The notes: generated by a model not told the origin, from the letters alone. Positions 1 through 11,294 are shown, numbered from the stretch's first letter. The stretch: 64,000 nucleotides of DNA from Volvariella volvacea V23 (GCA_000349905.1 KB722756.1:393145-457144), one strand, 5' to 3'. Numbers and translations are program-made.

Positions 1-601
1 CCACCCATCAAGACAAAGATAAGACGCAGGCGGGAATAGAAGACGAAGAAAGCCAGTACCAAGAAGCGGATTCGTCTTTCACTGTCGGTAACTTGGCTGC
101 GTCTGCATCTGCATCTGCTTCCGCTTCCGCCTCTTCAGCTTCGCCCTCAGCTTCACAGGTAGATATCGACAATAACGTCACCGAATTGAGTGGCGCCTGG
201 TCCGCTTTGGCTGTAGCGGATAACATCAGTGGTGCAGGGGTCCAAGGACTTCTTGGACACTTGCCGCCCAAGTTCCAAGGGTTGGCTACACCGGAGAAGA
301 ACCCGATGTCGATGCAATTGAGCCATGAGGAAGTCGTCGTCGGATGTGCTGATGGTACCATATAGTAAGTCTTCGCCAACCTTCATCCAGCTCCCTTTTG
401 CTCCCATTTGTCTTTTCGCCGTTTCGCCAGCGTTCTAGTTCTAATGCGGTGTTTTATTTTATGAATAGCGTTATGAGTTTCGTTGGGTACCAATATTCGA
501 AGGAGAACTCCACATTTGCAAATTTTGTGCAGAACAGCAATTACGTTGACTATGTGCACGATAATGACAGAACGGGACGAGACTCCACTGGTTCCGGTTA
601 A
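1..601 (+). CDS. C-terminal end of a probable WD40-repeat protein (5' partial)
   Basis: The reading frame is open from the left window edge and is spliced as <1..364 and 469..601. The donor GTAAGT at 365 and acceptor AATAG at 468 join TA to C to make Tyr, giving the run [17 protein letters not shown], which looks like the last blade of a WD40 propeller (GxxDGTIYxM). Before it is an acidic, low-complexity segment with an Ala-Ser dipeptide repeat (about positions 99-155). The stop is TAA at 599-601. WD40 assignment rests on one blade only, so the specific protein (for example an F-box/WD40 adaptor) is not identified. The rest of the gene lies outside the window. Confidence 0.55.
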
Positions 602-1022
602 CGAAGAGAACGATTGCTTAGGCGTGCCACCCATCAAGCTTTTAATGAACACCTTCCGCTTCATGATCTTATTCTTTCTCACTTTATAATAGATCGATCT
701 TACTTGCATTGTCGCTTCTTGTGTCGAAAATTGTTTTTTGCAATCCGGAGGGGAAACAGATGGATGGAAAAACTTTTACCACTTGGCCTGGATATACCAC
801 ACAGCATGCATACGGATTTGGATAGCTAGGATTTTTACCACTAGTTCGTGTTTTATGCTTCTTGTTCTTGGAATGGATTATTTATAACAGCGCAAGAGGG
901 GTTCGTGCATCCGCAGCTTGAGCTCATTAGGAGGTTCGCCGCTCGAGTCTTTACTGATGTCATAGAATCTCTGCATCTTAAGCAGCTCGAGGGTCTCTGA
1001 AACCCAACCACACTTTTACACC
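602..1022. other. Intergenic spacer
   Basis: No coding exon is recognised. The last 130 bases (about 890-1022) are repeated in the same orientation at 6500-6600, so this is the 5' flank of the kinase-like gene that follows. Confidence 0.5.
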
Positions 1023-3145
1023 ATGACACTTACTCTCCAGCACAAGATGAAAGGCTTCACAACATTCTTGTCGATTAGACCAGCAGGCATAAGAAAAGCA
1101 ATAGAGGACAAGGCTCGTAATCACCTTGACAAAGAAACTATTGATACTCTGCTGAAGACGGCCTCAACATGGGAACGCATGCTTGCTCAGGACCTTGCCG
1201 ATTACGAACTCTCTGAAGATAAACCATATTTTGTTGTACCTGAAGATATGCCATATGCTCTTGGTATGTGGTCTGTTGATACACTCTGGTCTTTCCTTAC
1301 TCATTGTCACGAACCTGGTGCAGCGGAGAAACTACAGGAAGCGAATGAAGACCTCAGTCAGTTGTACTACTGGGTAGGCAAATTACAAGGGGGTCGCCCT
1401 TCGCCATACGAGTTCTCCAAACACACCGTTTGGCCTGATGCGCAAGAATACAGCGACCTCTTGTGCTTGCGTCCACAAGAGCAACTTGGCCTTTCCTTGA
1501 CGACTCTCCACGACGCCTTTCGCAACTTCCGACGGCGCATGGAAACCCTTTTTGAATGCAAAGATGCACAAGAATCGATCGCCGCGCCCTAGGCTATTCG
1601 CATTGGCGACATGCTCTGCAGAGAGATGGGGGAGCCCTTTGCGAGCAAAGCAGCTCGATCAGAGGAATTCGACGCATGCACAGCCGGACTCTTCAGGTCT
1701 TGGATGAAGGACTATCAGGTCACGCACCGGAAGCAGTCTGGATCTGAGACCGGGTACATCCATCCAGTCCACGCGCTTCGTCCTAAAATTCCATGTATCT
1801 TGCGTGAAGATGTTCAGGAAATGGGTGTGGACGACGGGGATGTGTACCTCCGCGTCGCAAGGGGCTACGAGCTTCTCATCGCTAGCTTCTGTGATGAGGC
1901 TTCCATAGACCAAGATGTCGTGACGTTTTTGTCAAACGGGGCACCGATGTTTCTTCTCTCCGTCTGTGGTGAGTATCCCCCTATTTTCATGCTCGGCTAC
2001 CCCCAATCTGTCTCTGGAAGGTCCCTTATTGTCTGTTGCTGGTGGCTTCTATGATGGGTATTCTGTTTTTGTAGAACCCCTGGGACAACCATGTTTCATG
2101 TTGGGAGATTTGACGAACGAACGCCTTGTCAAGTTGCTTTGCTTATGCATGCCTTGTACCAAGGTGTACAAGACCTAAGCAGGCATTTTCAGACTCGTTA
2201 TAATTACATACCTATTCACAATGGGACTAACATCAGTAACTAGGACATTGACATCAAATCCACCGAAACATCCTCCCGGCACACCTAGGATCTATTCCAC
2301 CTGCACCCTATTCACAGATTCCAGCAGTGAAGAGATAACTGGGAGTATCGAGCTCCACCACTCTCTCAATGACAGAGGCTTTTACCAACGGCTTTCGTCC
2401 GGCACGCTCACCATTGGTACACCCTACCCCTCCACCTCCAAGCACACACTTCCACAAAGCGCCACCACTCGACTGCCCATCACCCTCAAATTCACCAAAG
2501 ACCATTATTATGGAGCCGGCGCCCAACGCCACCTGGCCCACCACGGCTTCGCACCCGATCTGTACGGCACATCAACCCGCCCAGGCGCGCCCACAGCGTA
2601 CATCATGCAAGACCTCGGGCCGGGCTGGGTCATGCTGTTCTATCTCGACATTGAGTACCACTATAAACTGTACGGGCCATATGATAGCATGGGCTACGTC
2701 GACGACTGGGAGAGCAAGCACGCCAAGGTGCTCGAGTTTAAAGAGGCGATTTGGGCCAGTTTGCAGGCGATGCTGGACGTCATGGAGGCGGAGGGGATCG
2801 TGCATGGCGAGTTGCGGTCGAATGACATTGTGGTGAAGTTAGACGAGCATGGGGATCCCGTGCTTTTGGACCTGGACCTTGGAGTAGGGAAGAAGAGGAA
2901 GAGGACGGTGGGCGTGGAGTTGAAGTTGATTGGGCCGGAGAGGCGGGCAAGGTTCGGTATCCTGCTTGGCGGAATGAGCCGATTGAAGGGGTTAGGTGGC
3001 CTGGAGAGGCTGGGGGTTGATTGAGAGGGGGCATGATCATCAGCTCATCGAGTCGTGGTGGGGCGAGTGGGCGGTTGGGAAGAGGGTGGCTAATAGGAAC
3101 ATGCCAGTGGAGTTCAAGCGTGCACTTCGCTTGGAATATTTCTGA
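1023..3145 (+). pseudogene. Kinase-like protein, copy 1 (disabled)
   Basis: Three frames together encode about 600 residues. The N-terminal part (1023-1967) has no recognised domain; the C-terminal part (2221-3145) is protein-kinase-like, with HGELRSND in place of the catalytic-loop HxDxxxxN. Comparison with copy 2 on the minus strand (4355-6441) shows three lesions. An in-frame TAG at 1590-1592 stands where copy 2 has Gly. A one-base shift lies near 2135-2145 in the segment after GQPCFMLGDL. A small deletion near 2927 removes the IDF residues before DWAG, i.e. the equivalent of the DFG aspartate, and shifts the frame; the matching tail (DWAGEAGK...LIESWWGEW) then continues in the next frame to about 3145. 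One intron starting at 1968 (GTGAGT) is shared with copy 2. Orphan fungal kinase-like family is an inference from the catalytic-loop region; it probably makes no full product. Confidence 0.65.
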
Positions 3146-3507
3146 CTTTGCGTTCGTTTTTTTTTTGGTCAAGTGAATCATGGCTTCCAACTTGACTGAA
3201 CTGTGCGAATTCAGGAGCCTGCAGTATATTAACACTAACTATTAGGTTGACATGCTTGCACCGTCTTCCCTGCGCATCAGGGAATCTGGGATTCGATGTA
3301 AAAGTGCAATGTATCGTACATTACAGAACCTGAACACGGATATTTAATGGGACAACCACAGCGGAAATTGCATAACAAGTTGGCAGACCTGCAGATGGGG
3401 GAAATCGCGGAGTCCCTTCAAGTTGTGGCTGAACTTCTCGAATTCCGCCTCCTTGCCATCCTTCCCCTGTCCTCCTCCTGCTCCCTCAGGCTCGCAAATC
3501 CAATGCC
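3146..3507. other. Spacer without a recognised gene
   Basis: Non-coding in appearance, with a poly-T run near 3160. Nothing supportable was seen. Confidence 0.4.
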
Positions 3508-4260
3508 ATGGAGCCCACCCTCCCCGTTGAGTTGCTCCAGGAGGTTGTTCAACTCGTCTTCTTCGATGCGCCCTCTACAATGCGTGTTGTTGACAGTTCC
3601 GGTAAAGCCTTCTCGGAAGGTCATTGATCCGTTTAGTCTTGCGTCTCGCAATCTTCAGTCACTAGCGTTGGAAGTTTGGTTTCGGGACTTTTTCGTAGAT
3701 AAGCCAGGGCAGATAAGAGCCGGCCTGTCGTTTTTTCCTCAGCTCGGTTCTCGATGGGTTTGGTGAGCATTGCTATTTCCCCCAATACCATGACGGCACG
3801 CCAGAGGTGTATACAACAATGGAAATTGAGCATGGTCGCATTCTGGCATCTTCATTGCACCCAACCAGTGGATACGCTCAGTGTTCTTGAATGGGATTTA
3901 TCCAGTTACCTGGTCATAACATCCATGAGATATGACTGGCTCCCCAGCTCTGATCAGGACTTTTGGGGTGCCTTTCCCTTCCTCAACGCACCTTTTATGA
4001 TGCGGGAACTTGATATTCGAGGGTTCCAATGACCTGCATCCTATGCTTATGTGCATATAGACCTCTTTCCCCAACCCCAAGGTTCTCAAGCTTCGTCAAT
4101 CGTTGATTTGGTACCCTCTGCAATACTCCGAGGTTCACACTCATTCATTCCCTGACTTTACTCTGCCCGAATTCTTGCTCCACTCACTCAACTCCACACC
4201 GTATGCATCGAAATACCGGACTTGGAATCCGGAATCGTTGCTCGACGCTCGATTGTAGCT
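3508..4260 (+). pseudogene. F-box protein relic
   Basis: The ATG at 3508 opens with LPVELLQEVVQLVFF, matching the start of an agaricomycete F-box (LPxELLxEVI). The frame then breaks (TGA near 3625) and continues in another frame with LASRNLQSLALEVWF, a segment that normally follows the F-box. Further homologous pieces appear in different frames up to about 4260 (for example FWGAFPFLNAPFM and PDFTLPEFLLHSLNS). No set of introns seen here restores one frame. It is read as a decayed F-box/LRR-type gene lying between two kinase-like copies. It is not close to the F-box-like family of 8.9-15.5 kb. Confidence 0.5.
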
Positions 4261-4354
4261 ATGTCGCTCTTCAAAATTTGTACCTATGCACATTCAAGCT
4301 TACAATCTATGTAGCCTATAATGCAGCAATGGGATGTAATGTACATGCAGCTTT

Positions 4355-6441
4355 TCAGGATAAGTCTTGTGTGGGTGTCAGAAACTCTCCCAACCATGAC
4401 TCAATCAACACACGATCGTGACCCGCCTCAATCAACCCTCCGGCTACCCCAGGCCACTCAATGCCTCCAATGACCTCGTTCCGACACGGCGTATACCAAT
4501 CCTCTCCTGCCTTGCCTGCCCAATCAAAGTCAATAACCTTCAGCCTAGCAGCCAACTCCCCCTTTCTCTTCCTCCCCGAATTCTCGCGCAACTCCGATAA
4601 AACGGGGACCAGATCTTCTACCTGTATCATGATATTGTTGGGTCGCAAATTACCGTGAACAACCCCGTCCGACACCATAACCTCGAGGATTTCCTGCATG
4701 GCGATTTCGATGCCTTCTTTTGCTGCCACTATGCCAGACGTATCGCGGCCCACTCGGTGCCGAAGGAGGTACTTTTTTGAAAGTTCAAACAATGTAATCC
4801 AATTAGACCCAAGGTCCTGCATGATATACGCTGTAGGGGCACCTGGTCTAACTGACTCCTCATAAAGACGTGGGGCGAACCCATGCCTCGCTAGGCATTG
4901 CTGCACGTATGATCCGTAACTCTGGTGGCGGGCGACGAGTTTGACCACTACGGGCAAACGAGTAAAACCCTCTCGTGGAGAAGACGAAGGCAAGTCGGCT
5001 TGGGGAGTGGAGTCACTTGGCACTGTGAGCGTCCCACGGAATAGATGTTGCCGCCGAATTCCAATGGCGAGGGACGCGTAAAGTTCCATGTTTGCACAGA
5101 CTCCACTACCAGAATGAGTGAACAATCGACAGGGAGAGTATATTCTCGGGGTGCCAGGCACGTATTCGAGTTGGCTATGCGTTACTGCACTAGAGCACAA
5201 GGGTGAATTAGAAGTGGATAGCTGGGGAATTATACCCTTGAAGTTCCTGCGTGCCTTTGTGCAACGCATACATGAGCTGAGCGAGCTTTTGCAGGCGCTC
5301 ACCCGCCAAATCATGCAGCATGGAGCATGGTTGTCCGAGGGTTTCTACGATGATGGAACGTCCATCATAAAAGCCCCCCATAACAGAAACCATAGGACCT
5401 TTCTATAGCTACTCGGAAATAGGGGATACGCACCACACACGGAGAGAAGAAACATGGGCGCACCATTTGACAAAAGCGTTGCAATACCCTCGTTCTCATC
5501 TGATTGACTCTTGAGAGCAGAGACGAAAAGCTCCAGTCCCCGGCAACATGGAAGTAAATATCCCCACCACCACCATCCTCAGCACCCATTTCGCATGCAT
5601 CCTCACGCAAAACACCTGGAACCCCATCGCACAGCCAAAAAAAACACGGTGCACGGTTCCAGAGTGCGGCTGTTCCCGTGAGCCATAAGGAGGGGCTCTG
5701 AATGTGGTACGTCGATGTCCAAGAGCGGAAATACTCCCGGACGCACACACCAAACCTGTCCGACCGGGCTTCTTTGCTCTCAAACACTTACCCCCATCTC
5801 CCTACAAAGCACATCATATCCGCGATGCGAAAAGCCCCGGACGCAGCCCACACCTCCTGCGAGTCCATGCTTGACCGACCGATCCAACACCAGCCCGGGG
5901 GCCGCCGAGTCGATGGAGAAACTGGCGAAAGGGTGTCCTGCAAGGTCGCCAGAGGGTGACCGCTTTTGCCTCGTGGCCGCAAGCACAAGACCGGTCGGTA
6001 TTCTTGCCCTTCAGGCCATACACCCAATCTGGCGGATTGGGATGGAGAGGGGCGGGGTTCTGCCATCTTACTTCTCCACCCGGGCAAAAGTCATCAAAAA
6101 CCACGGTTGGCCGATCCCGGCATGTGCTCCGTGCGTCGGCATGTCCTCAAAGCTGGATAATTGTGGGACGTACGTAGAGTATCGCCCATGTCTTGCGTGA
6201 CGACAAAGCGGGACGTTTCAGACTTGTCGAGAAGCGTGAATCCATGGCCTTGGCTCGAAATGACCGAGGCAATAGCAGATTCCCAGAACGAGAGTGTATC
6301 CGGCAAGGCGGAAATTACTCGTTCGTCGAGAGAGCCGCGGGCTTTGCATTCGTTCACGTCTCGCTCAATGAGCTCGAGCGCGGGACTGAGCAAACTTGCG
6401 ATGCTTAGAGGTCTTGATTCAAGAGTGCAGGTGGACATCAT
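4355..6441 (-). pseudogene. Kinase-like protein, copy 2 (probably disabled)
   Basis: Collinear with copy 1 but on the opposite strand. The likely start is the ATG at 6441. The C-terminal 320 codons are open (4355-5314) and carry the kinase-like core: GSYVQQCLARHG, APTAYIMQDLG, HGNLRPNNIMI (catalytic HxD changed to HGN) and KVIDFDWAG (DFG changed to DFD). Upstream, homology to copy 1 moves between frames. There is a shift near 5800 just before the CREMG equivalent, another near 5550 after HVAG, and the 5' part ends in a stop near 6094 where copy 1 reads on. The substitutions at both catalytic motifs suggest a pseudokinase even if expressed. An intron (GTGCGT) sits at the same place as in copy 1 (near 5430). 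The 5' end abuts a fragment of a third copy on the other strand. Confidence 0.6.
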
Positions 6442-6499
6442 TTTGCAAAGGTTCTTGATGTGGTACACATACATATGAAACGAGGTCTGCGTATTTAGA

Positions 6500-6745
6500 A
6501 TGGCGCAAGAGGGGTTCGTGAATCTGCACAGCTTGAGCTCATTACGAAGCACGATTGGGGTCCTGAAACCCCTTTACACAATGACACTCGAACTCCAGCA
6601 CAAGACAAAAAGAGTCGCAACTTGAGACCACCAGAAATTACCTTGCTTGGAAGCAAGGTCTCTTGATCCCACTAACGTTGAACCACTGAGACAACCATGC
6701 TTCATGTTAAAAGAACGCGTCAACGCACTCCAGAGATGAGATGGG
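6500..6745 (+). pseudogene. Fragment of a third kinase-like copy
   Basis: The + strand repeats the 5' flank and first codons of copy 1. CGCAAGAGGGGTTCGTG recurs from 890, and ATGACACT...CTCCAGCACAAGA recurs from 1023. It then jumps to a piece matching the GQPCFML segment of copy 1 (about 2080-2130, here near 6695-6720). The middle of the gene is missing, so this is a deletion relic with no coding capacity. Confidence 0.6.
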
Positions 6746-6944
6746 ATCATTAATTCGACACCACTAATCTAAAACACATCACATTGACCAAATCCATATC
6801 CGATGTTCTTGCCAACGAAACAAAAGCGAGAGTGAAACGGGTGTCTACATGCGCCAGTGCTCTTCCTCCATATCTTGGTCGCGACCTTGCGCGGTGACTA
6901 CAATCCCGCCGCGCCATGCAATGCGGGTGCTAGTCATGGTGGCA
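6746..6944. other. Short spacer
   Basis: 3' flank of the minus-strand transporter; nothing recognised. Confidence 0.4.
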
Positions 6945-8288
6945 TCATGCGAACATCCCACCGACGACTACGGCACCAAGCCATGCGGCAGTTTCGTAGA
7001 CCGCACTGGCGCTCGCACCCCCAGTCACCATCCGACCCAAGTTGACGAGTCCGGGGCCGGCTAGATAGATGATCCAAAAGAACCCAGTCGCGGTGGCAGT
7101 GTCAATCCAATCGAACGGCACGTCCACCCCCAAACACAAACGAGACAAGGTCAGCTATACTCAAAGATAACAAGAGACAGGACGTACGGCAAATACCCGC
7201 CAGGCCCCATCCGACGCCAAACAACGCCGAGCCACCGACAAGGCGTCTGTCAATCACGGTGTTGGTGGGGATGCACCATGCGCCGCCGAGCCTCGGCTTT
7301 TCGTTCCCCCGCGCATAGCGGTAGAGCACCATCGCGAGCGGGAGTGCTCCGGCTGCCAGGAACGCCAGAGAGGGGTCCCATGCTTTGTGGACGGGGAGGA
7401 GGAGGAAGGAGATCACGCGGCGGGGGTCGGTGAGCTCGGAGAGGCGGAGGGAGAGGGCGAATTGGATTGTGGTGGAGAGGAAGGCGAGGATGCGGAGGGA
7501 CGTGTTGGGTGGGGAGGGTTTGTCGCCTTGATTGTGGTCCGCGGTGGTGGGAGGGCTCTGGAAGGCAGTCAGTAGGTGATCGATCAACACGGGCTCTCAA
7601 CCCACCAAGAAGTATAGCAAAACGGAGGCCAGGAGCGGGACGGTTTGCAGAATTAGCAGGCGCTGAGCGGTAGGGGTGACGCTCCAGCTCATAGCCGGGC
7701 CCACAGGCAGATCATTATGAAAGAGGTAAGCGGCGATAGCGCCCGCGCCCATAAAAGTCGCGGTTGCCACGAGGGACCTGCGCGCATCTTATCAGTTGCC
7801 CGAATCGTCGTCAGGGAACGCGCTCACCTCGCAGAGAAGCGCGAAACGCCGGCAAGCATGTGTCTAGACGCGTCCAAGTGTAATTAAGTGATTTGCGCTA
7901 TGACGCAATCGGTGAACTTGCCCGGAAGTACATCCATTTGCCATCTGCAGCTCCTCAATCAATCGCGGTGCAGTCAAGCAAGCGCGTCACTCACTCTGGA
8001 TCCCAACCCAATACACAGCCCAGCGAGTACGATTTTCGGCAGGCCAATGCCAATCGCGCCTGGTGCTTTCCTTTCCACCAGGCCAACCACGGCGCCACCA
8101 ATGACCAAGCCTGCCATGCCGGCCATGGCTTCTTTGGCTCCGCGAACACCACGATGGATGAAGCCCGAGATTCCGAGGACGTTGCCGTTGAGAAGCATCA
8201 GGCTCTGAATGGGGATCGGAAGGCCCAGGCCGCCCAAGAAGGAATGCAGGGGATACGGAGACATTGGGGTTCCAGCGAGAGAGTGCAT
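6945..8288 (-). CDS. YeeE/YedE-family sulphur-compound transporter-like membrane protein
   Basis: Six exons: complement(6945..7060, 7188..7557, 7606..7777, 7828..7863, 7922..7944, 7995..8288), 336 residues, all phases consistent. The two family signatures are present. GCTSGH is at residues 102-107, followed by the G-x-SRFS-R-S segment, and GICPGP is at about 296-301, each at the end of a half made of hydrophobic helices. The family (YeeE/YedE, e.g. bacterial TsuA) imports thiosulphate or related sulphur compounds; the fungal substrate is inferred. The length fits a complete fused two-half protein. The GCTSGH codons are split between a 23-nt exon and the next one by an intron with a GC donor (GCAAGT at 7916-7921 complement). 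The ATG at 8288 is chosen because the conserved N-terminal half starts soon after it; an upstream ATG at 8447 is in frame but precedes unrelated sequence. Confidence 0.88.
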
Positions 8289-8906
8289 CGTGAACTGAAA
8301 TTTGAGGGCTGAAATAGACTGCAACGCGTGTGCTAGGGGCGACGGGGAAGAGATCACCCTGCTGCAGTCGGGGATGGGGAGTTTTTTGACATAGCAGTGA
8401 GACTCGATGTCTTTTTGTATGGCCTGCACGCGCTGACAGCATGACAAAGTAGAGCAGCGTCACGTGGCCCAATTAATAGCCGTCGAGACGTCGTCGTGAC
8501 CAGCCTGCTTTTCAAATCATTTCCTTGGAGGTGTCGTGACACCGTCTTTCGCGATCCAGAACGAGGTCCAGGGGCTGATCGGCCAAGCATGCACAAAGCT
8601 CGGCTACGATTGGGCCGGACGCGAGCCGGTGTGGGCAACAACTCCGGTGAATGCAGGCCAGCCTTCCTGCAGTCTGGATAGGAAGGGCAGGGAGGTGGCG
8701 ACACTGGTGTGCCCTGACGTGACGCAGGACGTTTCCCAGGATGGTACCGAGCCAAAGCAGAGTCAACATCTCCCATGTCGTAACTTCAAGCTCAAATAGG
8801 TTAACTCACAACCCACGCAACAGCTCAGCCCCCGTCCTCTTGGTCGTCGTCATCATTATTACCGCCATTATCCTGCTTACACTCACCAAGCTACAAAACG
8901 CTGAGT
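8289..8906. other. Divergent intergenic region
   Basis: Separates the transporter (-) from the first F-box-like gene (+) and should hold both promoters. Small ORFs on both strands show no family motif. Confidence 0.45.
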
Positions 8907-9965
8907 ATGGGTGATGTAGCCGCCGCAAGTGTGGAGATTGCACATGTGGAGCCCAGGCTGCCACCTGAGCTCGAGCGAATAATATTCGAACTAGCCGCTC
9001 GCTCCTCCAGGAAGCGTGTCGCTCCCGTCCTGATGCTCGTCGCTCGTCGAGTCCGCGAATGGTGCGCACCACAAGCCCCTCTCTAACCCCACCCCCGGTC
9101 CGCTTATCGCACACCCAGGCTAGAACCTCTCCAGCACGAAATCGTCGTCCGCTACTTTGACGGAGAAGGACGCAAGCCCACGGGCGCCAGCATCCACCAC
9201 ATCCGCCACATCCTCTTCGCGACGACGGTCACGACGCTCGAAACCAAAACCTACCTCTCCCAGTGCCACAACGTCTACAACCTCGCGCTCTGGTCCCACG
9301 TCGACGCCGACTCCCTCGCCGTCCTCACCGCCGTCCTCCGCTCGCCCCACCGGCGCTCCACCACGCCCCCGTTCCGCCGGCTGAGCACGTCCCTCAGCGA
9401 CCTGTTCAACCAGAACGTAGACTTCCACCACGAGATATTCAGGCACATCACGCATCTGGACGTCGTCGACAGATGGGATGCGTGGGAGAAGGACAACAAC
9501 TTTGCGTGTCTCCCCGCGCTCACGCATCTCGCGTTCAACTCTGAGAGTCCAATCACCATCATCGCCAACTGTCTCTCTCGCTGCCCCAAGCTCGAGCTGC
9601 TCGTCATCCTCGGGGTCCGGCACGTTGACGAGCTTAAAGCCCAGATACCGCCCTTCCGCACTAAGAATGTGTTTGATGAGAAGACCGGGGCGATGGTGAC
9701 TGTCAGGACGGACGTCCCGGAGGACAGGGTGGTGATGAATCTGCCCGAGGGACCGGGCGGGTGGATTGGGGATTGGGTCAGGAGCGCAGAGTGCGGGGAT
9801 GACTTTTGGAGTAGAGGGGAGGAGATCGTGAAGAGGAGGAGGAGGAATCGGGCGGTGAGCACCGCGGCGTGGTGTCCCGTGCTCGATGGGCTTGCGGAGG
9901 AGGGGGAGGGGGAGGATGTGGGAGAGTGGATGGGGGTGTTGGAGCGTTTGTCGTTGCGTGCTTGA
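8907..9965 (+). CDS. F-box-like family protein, copy A
   Basis: Two exons, 8907..9061 and 9119..9965, 333 residues. Exon 1 has the family signature EPRLPPELERIIFELAA then LMLVARRVREW, an F-box-like helix pair. The intron splits the final Trp codon in phase 2, as in all the paralogs. Exon 2 has CHNVYNLALW, a leucine-rich middle with DFHHEIFRHITHLDV, WDAWEKDNNFACL, PEDRVV and the closing WIGDWVRSAECGDDFW. Such proteins are common and expanded in Agaricomycetes; no biochemical role is known to me. A role as an SCF-type adaptor is only a suggestion from the N-terminus. This is the most divergent intact copy of the left cluster, richer in G+C and with a longer C-terminal tail. Confidence 0.82.
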
Positions 9966-9983
9966 ATGTCCTTTTTGTTGGCG

Positions 9984-10097
9984 GACACTTGTCGTTTGTA
10001 GCGTTTGTTATGTATTGCGATATAATGTGTTGTTTTAATTGGAGTGTATGTGGACAGGAGCAGTGAACTACCTAAATTAGGCCTTGTAGATACCCTG
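9984..10097 (+). repeat. Duplicated intergenic segment (first copy)
   Basis: About 110 bases, from GACACTTGTCGTTTG to GATACCCTGA, recur with few changes at 12745-12852. Each copy lies just upstream of an F-box-like paralog (B and D). The repeat therefore marks the duplication unit and may carry the promoter. Confidence 0.6.
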
Positions 10098-10165
10098 ATC
10101 GTCAACGTCATGATCGCCATCCCAATCCCAAACCACGCGCGAAGTAACTCCCGTTATCGGGCCAT

Positions 10166-10750
10166 GAACCTATGCTCTATCACCATCCTTCCAGGACATG
10201 AGGATGGATGGTACAAGGATGGAAAGGCACGCCTTTGTTACAACCGCCCCCTCTATGCTTTGGGCCCGCAGCTCCGCCGCGTTTGACATCTACGAGCGCC
10301 CTCGATCAGCCTCTTCAAGACTGGCAAGAGGGAAAGAGCTATGCGTGTTTAAAGCATCTGCGGTGTCTGGCGTTTCACAACGCCAGCCCCAATCTGTTGG
10401 AGATTATCCAGCGGTGATGGGATGAATGTCTGGTTGTGGAGCTTTTGCTTGTGTGCCAGGTACAACGGCCGATATTCAAGGTGTTGGAGGATCTTACCGA
10501 AGACCAGGAGAACGATGGGAGTGTGGAAGAGCTGGAGGAGGAGAGGGTCGTCGTTTTTACGCAGTGGAATACCCTTCTAGGGTGGGGTGGTTGGGTTGCC
10601 TGCTGGGTAAGAGGCGCATTAGGCGGTGAGGGTTTTTGGACATTGGCAGAGAAGATCGTCAAGGAGCGACGACAAGCAAGAGCTTTAGGTCCTCTATGGG
10701 CACCACCTCGGGTGATTTTCAACCTGGTATATAAACCTAAGGAAGGTTGA
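10166..10750 (+). pseudogene. F-box-like family relic, copy B
   Basis: Exon 1 is absent. The sequence begins at the exon-2 start (EPMLY...), runs to RPLYALGPQLRR, and then skips about 90 codons found in the other copies. Homology resumes at DWQEGKSYACLKHLRCL. A stop (TGA near 10420) breaks the last part, which ends with VEELEEERVVVF, GGEGFWTLAEKIVKERR and then sequence of the inserted repeat element. Internal deletion, stop and 3' replacement make it non-functional. Confidence 0.72.
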
Positions 10751-11294
10751 TTATTGTATGCTGCTAGGTTGTTTATAAGTTGTTTTCTGGTAGGTTGATA
10801 TTCAACCAATAGTGTACAATTTCAACCTATACAAGGTTGAACCATACACCTTACAATCAGGAATTCTGGCGTGTTGAGGCTGAATTTTAACCTACCAAGT
10901 TGTCCAAAAATTATGCAATAATTCATGTATGTAATCGGGCATTGAGCCCCTTTGACTTGTCGAACACTTGTGTACCAGTATCGAACGCCGTGCATTATTT
11001 CACACATCATCGAGCATAGATCTAAACCGTTGAGCCATACCAGTTTCTCCACGGGCGTGCAATAAGTCATGATGTTGGGTGCCATGGGGACAGCTACCGG
11101 AGGCGAGATTTTTCCAAGCCCATATAGGTTGATACTCGCCCTGTGATCAAATCTCCAAACATGGGGCGATAATCAACGTTTGCTAAGGTTGCTTTTCAGA
11201 GGATGATTATTGCCCATCAATAGGTTGCTCCGAAATCAACCTGGGTATATGTTGAAAAGTGAAAATTACCCCGTATCAGGTTGAATATCAACCC
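10710..11294. mobile_element. MITE-like element with GGTTGA-type inverted repeats
   Basis: The left end GGTGATTTTCAACCTGG (10711-10727) is an imperfect inverted copy of the right end CAGGTTGAATATCAACCC (11277-11294). The core motif AGGTTGA/TCAACCT occurs about ten times inside, in both orientations, including the palindrome AGGTTGATATTCAACC near 10793. The segment is A+T-rich, has no ORF of note and interrupts the 3' end of copy B. No clear target-site duplication was seen, so class and borders are uncertain; a non-autonomous DNA element is the best reading. Confidence 0.45.

Noticed and set aside
2780..3235. 151-codon minus-strand ORF, Pro/Ser-rich
   Set aside because: Antisense shadow of the kinase-like pseudogene tail.
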